Below, in pieces: positions 8,618 to 16,730 of a DNA stretch of 64,000 nt (positions are counted from its first letter, which is position 1; each line of letters begins with the position of its first letter). Below the pieces are notes generated by a model, which was not told the DNA's origin, searched no databases, and saw nothing but the letters and a program-made list of their open reading frames with translations. The stretch covers positions 1-64,000 of the forward strand of contig NZ_NERV01000004.1 of NCBI RefSeq assembly GCF_003063315.1. The letters are read 5' to 3'. Source of the DNA: Limnohabitans sp. T6-5 (lineage in GTDB: Bacteria; Pseudomonadota; Gammaproteobacteria; Burkholderiales; Burkholderiaceae_C). The translations under genes and the position numbers were made by a program.

Positions 8618-9886
8618 TCACGAGGTCCCACTTTTTTGCGTCCGTCGGCTTTGCAACATGGCCACGTTCATCTCACCATCCAAAGATGACGCATAAAACT
8701 GTTCAATCATTTGCACTGACGTGCGGGCATTGCGAGCCAAGGTCAGCATATCAATCCCTTGCCCAAAAAGCAGTCGAAACATGATGGACGTATGACGCAG
8801 GCAATACAGCGTCCTTAATCTTCCCAATGAATCCTCAGGGGTGACGCCCGCCTCACGCATGACCCATTTGAACCAAAAGCCCAGCACGGCCAGCGCATAA
8901 CCCCGGTCGGTTTCGGCGGGCAAAAAAACGTAATCATCGGGTCCGCCAAACCCCAAAGAACGCGAATGGGCCAACGCGGCTTCATAGACATGCACTGCAG
9001 GGTACAAAGTCACGATAGGTGTGTCATGGCTTTTGGTCTCCGGCGAGCTCAGCCGCAAATACACACTCTCGCCTCTGACCACCTGCACATGCTTGTGTTT
9101 GAGCTGACGCAAGTCTCCCGGGCGAATAAAGCTGTTCACCATGAACCGGATGACCCACGCCATGTCAGGTGCCAAAGTCAAATTGCGCGGTGCCACCCAA
9201 AACCTTTCACGGTTTCCTGCGGATGCTTTGATTTCTGGCGCCTTGCTGCCCTGTCTTGACAAACGATAAGCCGTGCGCACCACGGCCGCGTACTCCTGCA
9301 AGCTCAACATCGAGCGAGGGCGAGACGCCACTTTGACAACTGGCAATTCTGGCGTTTCGTTCAAAAAACCGTGTTTGATCGCCAGTTTGAACAACTTTCG
9401 CACCACCACCAAGTACTGAGAAATGGTGGTCGTGCTCATCTGATGGTCCGTCAAGCGCTTGACAAACCCATCCATCATGACCGGCGTCGCTTGCGAAGGC
9501 GGGATGAACTTGAAAAACGGCAACACATGCGCATCCAGACGATTGCGCAAGATGCCCAAGGACAAAGGACTCAATTCCCCACGCTGAACGCGCTGATTTT
9601 CTTTTTCGAGCAACTGTTCCGCCAAAGCATCAAAGCGGTTGAGCCGCATGGGCCCCCGCGTTAAAACGGTGTCGGTCAAATCTGAAGTTTCAGTGCGTAT
9701 TTGTCTCGAATTTCTACTATTTGTCATCTGAGCCCAAACTTCTGGACTGACAACATAAAAAACGGGCTTATTGCGATCGAGTATGGCAACTGCTGACTCT
9801 CCCGAACTCCCAATGACATCCATCGGTTTTCCCAAAAAATCAGACAAACTGGCACACAAGGAAGCCAAAAGTGGTTGAACAGTCAT
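8618..9886 (-). CDS. Tyrosine recombinase/integrase with a Phd/YefM-like N-terminus
   Basis: 422-residue site-specific recombinase. The C-terminal catalytic half shows the first Arg in FIRPGDLRQLK, a Lys in the beta-hairpin (SSPETKS), LRHTS for the second Arg/His box (the usual first His is a Tyr, YCLRH), and the nucleophile Tyr in EQFYASS. A SAM-like core-binding domain covers about residues 85-190. The first 55 residues are unusual: AVAILDRNKPVFYVVSPEVW closely resembles the core of Phd/YefM antitoxins. It is divergent from the porin gene at 9875, and the two starts overlap. No phage genes surround it, so it is either a remnant of an integrated element or a stand-alone recombinase. Recombination targets are unknown. 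Confidence 0.8.
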   Translation of the reverse strand: MTVQPLLASLCASLSDFLGKPMDVIGSSGESAVAILDRNKPVFYVVSPEVWAQMTNSRNSRQIRTETSDLTDTVLTRGPMRLNRFDALAEQLLEKENQRVQRGELSPLSLGILRNRLDAHVLPFFKFIPPSQATPVMMDGFVKRLTDHQMSTTTISQYLVVVRKLFKLAIKHGFLNETPELPVVKVASRPRSMLSLQEYAAVVRTAYRLSRQGSKAPEIKASAGNRERFWVAPRNLTLAPDMAWVIRFMVNSFIRPGDLRQLKHKHVQVVRGESVYLRLSSPETKSHDTPIVTLYPAVHVYEAALAHSRSLGFGGPDDYVFLPAETDRGYALAVLGFWFKWVMREAGVTPEDSLGRLRTLYCLRHTSIMFRLLFGQGIDMLTLARNARTSVQMIEQFYASSLDGEMNVAMLQSRRTQKSGTS

Positions 9887-11038
9887 AAGTTAGAAAAGCA
9901 TAGGTTGTGCAAAATCATTCTAGGTTCTTCATTCTTAATTTCAGTGTGCAATCTAGCTGCTCTGGCTGCCGTGGCAGCTGTTACTGGTGCTTTCGCACAG
10001 TCTTCTGTGACTATTTGGGGTGTTGTTGACGTTGGAATGGGTAACTACAAAGCCAACGACGGCACAACTGCTACCAAGATGACTACTTCCAACTTGTCCT
10101 CTAGCCAACTCGGCTTCAAAGGCACTGAAGACCTCGGCGGCGGCTTGAAAGCTGGTTTCTGGTTGGAAGCAGGCTTGAACCCTGACAACGGCGTGGGTCA
10201 AGCATCCAACACCAACAACCAAACTTCTGGCGCACAAGCAGCTAACGGTGGTCTGACTTTCAACCGTCGCAGCACCGTGTCTTTGGCTGGTAACTTCGGT
10301 GAAGTTCGCCTGGGTCGCGACTACACACCAGACTTTTGGAACAAGACAGTCTTTGATCCGTTCGGCACGCTGGGCGTCGGTCAAGCATCTAACTTGAACC
10401 TCTCTGGTACTGGTTCTGCTGGTGTTCGCGCATCCAACAGCATTGCTTACCTGTATGGCGTTGGCGCCAACGAAGGCAGCCACGCTCTGAGCGCCAATGG
10501 CATCTACGCTCAATTGATGTCCGCACAAGGCGAGAACGCCTCTGGCTCTTCGACCTCCAAAGATGGCAACTACGTGGGTGGTCGCCTGGGTTACAAAGCG
10601 GGTGCTCTGAACGTGGCTATTGCCTCTGGCACAACTAAAAACGCCCTGGTCGGCGATAACAAAGTGACAAACCTGGGTGCGTCCTACGATTTGGGTGTTG
10701 CCACTTTGATTGCAAATACCAATATCAACAAAACTGGCGACAACACAGTTGACAACACCACCAACTTGATCGGTGCTCAGATTCCTCTGGGTTCTGGCTA
10801 CATCCCTGTCTCTTACAGCGACTACAGGAGCTCAGGCACTGCCAGCGATGGTTACAAGGCGACTCAATTCGCGATTGGCTATGTGTACAACCTGAGCAAG
10901 CGTACAGCCCTGTACGCCAACTATGCCAAGTTGGACAACAAAGGTGGCGCCAAGTTCAACGTGAACAGTGCACCTGCTGGCGCAACGGCGAACGGTTCTT
11001 CTTCAGGTTATGAAGCTGGCGTCAAGCACGCCTTCTAA
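9875..11038 (+). CDS. Burkholderiales-type trimeric porin, abnormal 5' end
   Basis: General diffusion porin. The mature part starts at A-Q-S-S-V-T-I-W-G-V-V-D, continues with porin signatures (GLKAGFWLEAGL, RRSTVSLAGNFGEVRLGRDY) and ends in the aromatic K-H-A-F. The signal-peptide core is normal, but the codons that should read M-K-K-S-L-I are absent. There is no in-frame ATG. Candidate starts are TTG 9875, with AAGGAAG ten bases upstream, and GTG 9944 without a ribosome site. TTG 9875 is listed; it would give an elongated signal peptide. The upstream sequence belongs to the divergent recombinase. A strong GNRA-loop terminator follows. The gene may be silent or expressed only after rearrangement. 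Confidence 0.8.
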   Translation: MNSHKLEKHRLCKIILGSSFLISVCNLAALAAVAAVTGAFAQSSVTIWGVVDVGMGNYKANDGTTATKMTTSNLSSSQLGFKGTEDLGGGLKAGFWLEAGLNPDNGVGQASNTNNQTSGAQAANGGLTFNRRSTVSLAGNFGEVRLGRDYTPDFWNKTVFDPFGTLGVGQASNLNLSGTGSAGVRASNSIAYLYGVGANEGSHALSANGIYAQLMSAQGENASGSSTSKDGNYVGGRLGYKAGALNVAIASGTTKNALVGDNKVTNLGASYDLGVATLIANTNINKTGDNTVDNTTNLIGAQIPLGSGYIPVSYSDYRSSGTASDGYKATQFAIGYVYNLSKRTALYANYAKLDNKGGAKFNVNSAPAGATANGSSSGYEAGVKHAF

Positions 11039-11081
11039 TCTCTTGCTGTCGTCAGACAGTTTGAGATTTGAAAGTCAAAAA

Positions 11082-11112
11082 CCCACCGTGGCAACACGGT
11101 GGGTTTTTTTTT
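11082..11112 (+). terminator. Porin terminator, copy 1
   Basis: Nine-base-pair stem CCCACCGTG/CACGGTGGG closed by a GCAA tetraloop and followed by nine T residues. The same hairpin follows all four porin genes in this window. Confidence 0.92.
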
Positions 11113-11456
11113 ATCAGTCCCAACGAAATCCTCTTGCAGTTGTGCGTCAATGCCCCTTCGTTGATTGGCTGCCGGGGACGTGAGGCCCTCGCGTCATGCG
11201 CATCAAACGAAACCGTCTTCTCTGAGCACCCTCACGCGCCATACCCACCGGACGCTTTGAATCGTGATCGACAAGTGAGTCAATGGCTTGTGAGTTGGGC
11301 TGTGGTCAAAGACTTCGGGGTATGCGTTGCGGACTTCTTCTTTGCTGGCGGCATCTGCAACATGCAGATGTTGAAATTTTCTAAGTACACATTTGAAGTC
11401 CGGGATCTCAGATGGCAGGATCGCGTTCAACCGAGAAACGTCCGCGCAGCGGAAAG
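11113..11456. other. Intergenic stretch without a recognised gene
   Basis: About 340 bp between two converging genes. Short open frames exist on both strands but have no ribosome site and no recognisable domain. I see no palindrome of the window's repeat families here. Confidence 0.6.
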
Positions 11457-13061
11457 TCAATCCACCTGCACCAAACGCCAATCGATGCGGTTGTCTGCGC
11501 GAAAGACTAAATTAACGTTTTTGGTCATGGCCCATGAGATGAGTTGGTTGTGCAAAGGGATCATGGCCACTTCGTCGCTTTGCAATTGCAAAGCCGCTGT
11601 CAGTAAACGGGTGCGGGCGGTGGGGTCGGATTCTGTTTTGGCGCGATCAATCAGCTTGTCCAATGCGGGATTGCTGTATCGGCCCAGGTTGTAGTTGCCG
11701 TCGCCCCCCGCTCCAGGGGTGCGCACCAGCGATTGCAAGGTGTACAGGGCATCAAATGTCGTCACACCCCAGCCGATCAGGTAGATGCTGGCTTCATGGC
11801 GTTGCATCATGGGCAAATATACGGGCGCATTGACGATACGCAAGCGGGTTTTGATACCCACCTTAGACCACATGCTCGAGATGGCCTGACAGATTTCGCT
11901 GTCGTTCACATAGCGACCCGCAGGGCACGCAAAGTCTACGGTGAAGCCTTCAGGATAGCCTGCCTGGCTCAGCATTTTTTTGGCGGCATCTGTTGAAAAC
12001 GGCAAACGTGCGTGCAGTTTTTCCGTCCAGCCATTGATCTGTGGTGAGACCAACGCACCGGTGTTTTGGGATTGCTGGCGCATGATGATTTCATGCAGCG
12101 AATCGATGTCAATGGCTTGGTACAGCGCTCGTCTGACACGCACGTCTTTGAGCGGATTTCTGCCTTTGATGTTGGAGCCGACCAACTCGTTTCTGAATTG
12201 ATCCATGCCCAGCATGATGGTGCGGGTCTCCGGGCCAGTGACCACTTTGAGGTCATCGTTTTTCTGCACTCTGTACAGATCTTGCGGATTGGGGTCTTGC
12301 AGCAGGTCAATTGATTGCTCCTGCAGCGCATTGATGCGGGCGGTATCGGAGCGGATCGGGGTGTAGACAACCTCGGTCACATTGCCTTCCATCTTGCCCC
12401 ACCACTTGGGATTTTTGACCAGAATGAATTTTTGACGTGGCACCCAATCTTTGAGCATGTAAGGCCCTGTGCCATTGGCTTGTCGATGTGAGGGTGTGTC
12501 CTGGTTGCTGTTGATGTCTTTTGGCTCCAGCGAGTCGTTGGCCTGTGCCCAAGCCTTGCTCATGATGCGCAACTCGGTCAGCTGTGCCAACAGCACGGGG
12601 TCGGAGCCTTGGGTCCAGACATCGACCGTGAAGTTGTCGACTTTCTCCACCTTGGCGATGCTGGCCACTTGCGCTGTGAATGTGGATGTCTTGGCCATCG
12701 CGCGGCGCAATGAGAAAACGACATCATCGGCATTGAAGTCCGAGCCATCATGAAACTTGACGCCTTGGCGCAGCGTGAAGCGCCATTGCTGTGGCGTTAC
12801 CATTTTCCAGCTGGTGGCCAGCATGGGTTCGGGCTTGAAGGTGCGCGAGTTGAAATAGACCAGTGACTCGTAAACAGCCGCGTGCACGCCACTTTGAAAT
12901 CCATTGACTTGAGAGTGAATGTCCCAGGTTGTGATGTCACTGGCGGCTGCCCAGCGAACAGTTTTGGACCAAGCAGGCAGGGTGTGACAGCTCAAAGCCA
13001 ATGCCATGAGTCCCGCCTGTATCGCTTGAATTGAGATCGCCGCCTTGAATAATCGATTCAT
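11457..13061 (-). CDS. ABC transporter substrate-binding protein, family 5 (peptide/nickel type), first paralogue
   Basis: Periplasmic receptor of 534 residues with a Sec signal peptide (core about 10-28, ending P-A-W-S). It has the family 5 hallmarks: a start of WAAASDITTWDIHS, LRQGVKFHDGSDFNADDVVFS near residue 100, and RRALYQAIDID. The start ATG at 13061 has AGAGG five bases upstream; a GTG two codons earlier is less likely. An AT-rich 80-bp leader with TTGAAT/TAAAAT-like boxes suggests its own promoter in addition to read-through from the ATPase genes. It is paralogous to the receptor at 16731 (both contain RYVN-D-EICQA), so one transporter probably serves two ligand ranges. The substrate is unknown; short peptides or related amides are likely. 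Confidence 0.85.
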   Translation of the reverse strand: MNRLFKAAISIQAIQAGLMALALSCHTLPAWSKTVRWAAASDITTWDIHSQVNGFQSGVHAAVYESLVYFNSRTFKPEPMLATSWKMVTPQQWRFTLRQGVKFHDGSDFNADDVVFSLRRAMAKTSTFTAQVASIAKVEKVDNFTVDVWTQGSDPVLLAQLTELRIMSKAWAQANDSLEPKDINSNQDTPSHRQANGTGPYMLKDWVPRQKFILVKNPKWWGKMEGNVTEVVYTPIRSDTARINALQEQSIDLLQDPNPQDLYRVQKNDDLKVVTGPETRTIMLGMDQFRNELVGSNIKGRNPLKDVRVRRALYQAIDIDSLHEIIMRQQSQNTGALVSPQINGWTEKLHARLPFSTDAAKKMLSQAGYPEGFTVDFACPAGRYVNDSEICQAISSMWSKVGIKTRLRIVNAPVYLPMMQRHEASIYLIGWGVTTFDALYTLQSLVRTPGAGGDGNYNLGRYSNPALDKLIDRAKTESDPTARTRLLTAALQLQSDEVAMIPLHNQLISWAMTKNVNLVFRADNRIDWRLVQVD

Positions 13062-13144
13062 ATGCACCTCTGAAGTGGTGCAATTTTAGTTATTTAAATC
13101 ACCAAAAAAATATTAAAGAATTCAATAACATATCAAACTTGCTT

Positions 13145-14143
13145 TCAACTCACCGCATGACAAGCGATCTTGATGCCTTTGAGCTCGCGCAAAGCGGGGC
13201 GTTCCGATCTGCAAATATCGGTGGCTTGCGGGCAACGCGGATGAAAGCTGCAACCACTGGGCGGGTTAAGAGGATTGGGCACCTCGCCTTGCACAGGCGT
13301 GCGGGAGCGGCCGGTGTCGTGCATTTTGGGAATCGCGTCCAGCAGCATTTTGGTGTAAGGGTGCTGTGGGTTGGCAAACAAGGTGTGCTTGTCGGCCAGC
13401 TCCACCAATCGGCCCAGATACATCACGCCCACCTGATCACTCACATGGCGCACCACGGCCAGGTTGTGGCTGATGAACAGGTAGGTCAGACCGCGTTCGC
13501 GCTGCAGGTCCTTCATGATGTTGAGCACTTGCGCCTGCACGCTCACATCGAGCGCCGACGTGGGCTCGTCACACACCAAAAATTCGGGCGCAGTGGCCAA
13601 GGCCCGCGCAATGGAAATGCGTTGACGTTGGCCGCCCGAGAACTGGTGCGGGTACTTGACCATGTCCAGCGCCGACAAGCCCACTGATTGCAGCAGCTCG
13701 GCCACGCGGGCCTTCAGCTCTGCGGCATCCTGGATCAAACCATGCTCTTGCAAGGGCTCGCCAATGATGGCTTCAACCGTCCAGCGTGGGTTCAGGCTGG
13801 CATAGGGGTCTTGAAAAATCATCTGGATGCGTTGGCGCATCTTCCGGGCATCGACTGATTGGAAGGCGGCGTGCGCGTCCTGTCCATCAAATGTCAGGCC
13901 GCCGCGCGTGGGCTCATACAAACCCACCAGCAAACGAGCCACGGTGCTTTTGCCACAACCGGACTCACCCACCAAGGCCAGGGTTTTGCCTTTTTCAATC
14001 TCAAAGCTCACGCCGTCAACGGCGTGAAGCAGTTGGCGCGGTTTGCGCTCAATCATGCGGTTGAGCCAGGGCGCAGACACATCAAAGCTTCGGGCCAGAT
14101 CGTGCGCAACCACCAAGGGCTGTTTGTGGGATGACGCGGTCAT
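13145..14143 (-). CDS. ABC transporter ATPase, OppF/DppF type
   Basis: 332-residue cytoplasmic ATPase of a peptide-type importer. Walker A is GESGCGKST, the Q-loop is FQDPYASLNPR, the signature is FSGGQRQR, Walker B is FLVCDEPTSALD, and the switch His is in FISHN. The C-terminal oligopeptide extension carries cysteines (GCSFHPRCPQATDICR, later CHAV), a site that binds an iron-sulfur cluster in some relatives. The start at 14143 (MTASSHK) overlaps the stop of the partner ATPase by four bases, which is why the longer open frame was not used. It pairs with the ATPase at 14140 and the permeases at 15810 and 19590. Confidence 0.9.
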   Translation of the reverse strand: MTASSHKQPLVVAHDLARSFDVSAPWLNRMIERKPRQLLHAVDGVSFEIEKGKTLALVGESGCGKSTVARLLVGLYEPTRGGLTFDGQDAHAAFQSVDARKMRQRIQMIFQDPYASLNPRWTVEAIIGEPLQEHGLIQDAAELKARVAELLQSVGLSALDMVKYPHQFSGGQRQRISIARALATAPEFLVCDEPTSALDVSVQAQVLNIMKDLQRERGLTYLFISHNLAVVRHVSDQVGVMYLGRLVELADKHTLFANPQHPYTKMLLDAIPKMHDTGRSRTPVQGEVPNPLNPPSGCSFHPRCPQATDICRSERPALRELKGIKIACHAVS

Positions 14144-15117
14144 GCGGCACCTCCATCGTGCAACCAGCAAGCGGCGCGGTTGGCCCCGGCGTTCATCAAA
14201 TCGGGGCGCTGCTGCCTGCAACGGTCAAAGGCCTGCGGGCAGCGCGGGTTGAAGGCGCAGCCTGTGGGAATGGCGTTCAAGCGTGGCATGGCGCCGTCAA
14301 TCTGGTTAAGTCGTTCACGGTCACTTTCCATGTCGGGAATCGAGGCCATCAAGCCTGCGGTGTAAGGGTGGGCCGGGTGGTTGATGACCTGGTGCACCGG
14401 GCCGATTTCGGCAATGCGCCCGGCATACATCACGGCCACGCGGTCGCAGGTTTCGGCGATGACGCCCATGTCATGGGTGATCAGCATGACGGCCGCACCA
14501 CGGTCTTTGCAAACCTTTTTGAGCAAGCCAATGATTTGCGCCTGAATCGAGACATCGAGGGCGGTGGTTGGCTCGTCGGCCACGATGAGTTGGGGCTCGG
14601 CCGCCAAGGCCAGGGCAATCACCACACGCTGGCGCATGCCGCCTGAGAACTGGTGCGGGTAGTGGTCAATGCGTTCATCGGCGGCAGAAATGCCGGTGTC
14701 CTTGAGCAACTGGATGGCCCGTTGGCGCGCCTCGGCCACGTTCACCGGCAGATGCGCCTGGATGGTCTCGACCAACTGGCGGCCGATGGTGTAGAGCGGG
14801 TTGAGCGAAGTCAGCGGGTCCTGAAAAATCGCACCGATTTTGCGTCCCCGAATGTGACGCATCTGGTCTGCGTTGAGCTGGTCGATGCGTTGGCCTTCGA
14901 GCAAAATCTGCCCACTGGCCACACGGCCTGGCGGCTCCAGCAAGCCGATGATGGAGGCGCCCGTGAGCGACTTGCCAGCCCCCGATTCGCCCACCACGCC
15001 CAGAATTTCACCGGGAGCAATGTCGAAAGAAATATCGTCCAGAGCACGCAAGGTGCCATGGCGGCTGGGGAATTCGACCACCAGGTTTTGAACTTGAAGC
15101 AGACTCATGGCGGTCAT
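14140..15117 (-). CDS. ABC transporter ATPase, OppD/DppD type
   Basis: 325-residue cytoplasmic ATPase. Motifs: Walker [12 protein letters not shown]-loop [10 protein letters not shown], signature FSGGMRQR, Walker [13 protein letters not shown], switch LITHD, and a C-terminal oligopeptide domain with [20 protein letters not shown] at 15117 or MSLLQ at 15108 could both start the protein. It is coupled to the downstream ATPase by an ATGA overlap. Upstream of it the operon is broken by a 690-bp stretch with a REP-like array, so its transcription from the dppB-like promoter must cross nine hairpins or start anew. Confidence 0.9.
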   Translation of the reverse strand: MTAMSLLQVQNLVVEFPSRHGTLRALDDISFDIAPGEILGVVGESGAGKSLTGASIIGLLEPPGRVASGQILLEGQRIDQLNADQMRHIRGRKIGAIFQDPLTSLNPLYTIGRQLVETIQAHLPVNVAEARQRAIQLLKDTGISAADERIDHYPHQFSGGMRQRVVIALALAAEPQLIVADEPTTALDVSIQAQIIGLLKKVCKDRGAAVMLITHDMGVIAETCDRVAVMYAGRIAEIGPVHQVINHPAHPYTAGLMASIPDMESDRERLNQIDGAMPRLNAIPTGCAFNPRCPQAFDRCRQQRPDLMNAGANRAACWLHDGGAA

Positions 15118-15163
15118 TCAGAGGATATATCTTTGGAAATTATTGCGAACACAACAAATGTGC

Positions 15164-15779
15164 GCGGGTCGGCGGCTGGAGATCCGGACAACTGCTTGCC
15201 TGTTCGCAATGCTGTTTGCTCGTTCCGTTGGTGCAGGCGCCATGTCGGACTCTTCGAGTGCCGACCTACAAAAGAACGCAGCGGTGGCTTTGCAGGTGCT
15301 ACGGGTTCCCGTAGGTCGGTGGTCGAAGATCCCGACAAATGTTTGCTTGTCCGCAATGCTGTTTGCGCGTTGTGCTCGTTCGGGCGTCATGTCGGACTCT
15401 TCGAGTGCCGACCTGCAAAAGAACGCAGCGGTGGCTTTGCAGGTGCTACGGCTTCCCGTAGGTCGGTGGTCGAAGACCCCGACAAATGTTTGCTTGTCCG
15501 CAATGCTGTTTGCGCGCTGTGCTCGTTCGGTCGTCTTGTCGGACTCTTCGAGTGCCGACCTACAAGAAAATGCTGAGATGATTTTGCAGGTGCTACGGCT
15601 TCCCGTAGGTCGGTGGTCGAAGACCCCGACAAATGTTTGCTTGTCCGCAATGCTGTTCGAGCGCTGTGCTCGTTCGGGCGTCATGTCGGACTCTTCGAGT
15701 GCCGACCTGCAAAAGAACGCAGCGGTGGCTTTGCAGGTGCTACGGCTTCCCGTAGGTCGGTGGTCGAAGACCCCGACAG
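15164..15779. repeat. REP-like tandem array, 147-bp period, inside an ABC transporter operon
   Basis: Forward ACTC/GAGT units begin at 15244, 15391, 15538 and 15685. Reversed GGTC/GACC units begin at 15311, 15458, 15605 and 15752, with a degenerate one at 15164. All intervals are exactly 147 bp and forward-to-reverse spacing is 67 bp. The spacers are nearly identical, so a whole pair plus spacer was amplified. The array lies between the second permease gene (stop at 15810) and the ATPase gene (start at 15117). Long open frames on both strands here exist because 147 is divisible by three and the units lack stops; I do not regard them as genes. Confidence 0.92.
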
Positions 15780-15809
15780 CGGCTTGCGGCACCGCACGCG
15801 TTGTCGCAC

Positions 15810-16727
15810 TCATCGCAATCTCGGGTTCAGCGCATCGCGCAACCAGTCGCCCAGCAGGTTGACCGACAAGGCAATCAACACCAGCATGAGCCCGGGGAAG
15901 ATGGTGATCCACCATTCGCCGGAAAATAAAAAGTCATTGCCCACACGGATCAGGGTGCCCAGCGATGGCGAGGTGACCGGTGCCCCAACTCCCAGAAAAG
16001 ACAAGGTGGCTTCGGTGATGATGGCGGTGGCCACCTGGATGGTGGCCAGCACCATGACCGGCCCCAACACATTGGGCAGCACATGCTTGACCATGATGCG
16101 CAAGGGGGCCACACCTGTGACACGGGCTGCCTGCACGTATTCCTTGTTGCGCTCGACCAAGGTGCTGCCCCGCACCGTGCGGGCGTATTGCACCCAGCCC
16201 GTGAGCGAGATCGAGATGATCAGCACGCCAAAAGCCAGCGACTCGTTGGCATTGGGGAACAAGGCCCGCCCGACGCCCGCAATCATGAGGGCCACCAAAA
16301 TGGCCGGGAAAGACAGCATCACGTCGCACAAGCGCATGAGCAGGGAGTCGATCCAACCCCCTTTGAAGCCGGCCAGCAGGCCCAGTCCGACACCGATCAC
16401 CACAGACAACATGACCGAAGCCAGCCCCACTACCAGCGAGATGCGCGAACCGTAGATCAGGGCCGACAAAATGTCGCGCCCCTGATCGTCGGTGCCTAGC
16501 AGGTATTTGGCTGTACCGCCTGCCATCCATGCGGGGGGCAGACGGGAGTCGCTCAACTCCAGTGTGGCCAGGTCAAACGGGTTGGAGGGGGACACCCAAC
16601 CCGCAAACACGGCACAAAAAAGACAAACGAACGCGATGAAGGCGGCCACCATCGCCATCGGCGATTGACGGAAGCTGTACCCCACATCGCTGTGCCACCA
16701 ACGCTGCCAAGCTTGTTGCATGCTCAC
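15810..16727 (-). CDS. ABC transporter permease, OppC/DppC type
   Basis: 305-residue inner-membrane protein. One helix near residues 25-45 precedes a periplasmic segment with the conserved LGTDDQGRDILS. Five helices of the binding-protein-dependent transport domain follow, and the EAA loop reads YVQAARVTGVAPLRIMVKHVLPN. This is the second permease of the importer whose first permease is at 19590. It follows the receptor gene at 16731 by three bases, and its stop lies 30 bp from the first unit of the REP-like array. Confidence 0.9.
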   Translation of the reverse strand: MSMQQAWQRWWHSDVGYSFRQSPMAMVAAFIAFVCLFCAVFAGWVSPSNPFDLATLELSDSRLPPAWMAGGTAKYLLGTDDQGRDILSALIYGSRISLVVGLASVMLSVVIGVGLGLLAGFKGGWIDSLLMRLCDVMLSFPAILVALMIAGVGRALFPNANESLAFGVLIISISLTGWVQYARTVRGSTLVERNKEYVQAARVTGVAPLRIMVKHVLPNVLGPVMVLATIQVATAIITEATLSFLGVGAPVTSPSLGTLIRVGNDFLFSGEWWITIFPGLMLVLIALSVNLLGDWLRDALNPRLR

Positions 16728-16730
16728 GCC

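Noticed and set aside
11068..11694. A 208-codon open frame after the first porin
   Set aside because: It begins inside the porin terminator and ends inside the opposite receptor gene; no domain or signal is visible.
15164..15779. Possible CRISPR array (regular repeats and spacers)
   Set aside because: Repeats are palindromic, alternate between two sequence types and orientations, the spacers are nearly identical to each other, and there are no cas genes. The same holds for the arrays at 30.1, 53.3 and 55.2 kb.
15107..15915. Long open frames on both strands across the 147-bp array
   Set aside because: The frames stay open because the period is divisible by three and the units contain few stops. 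There is no ribosome site, no start context, and the peptide is only the repeat translated.
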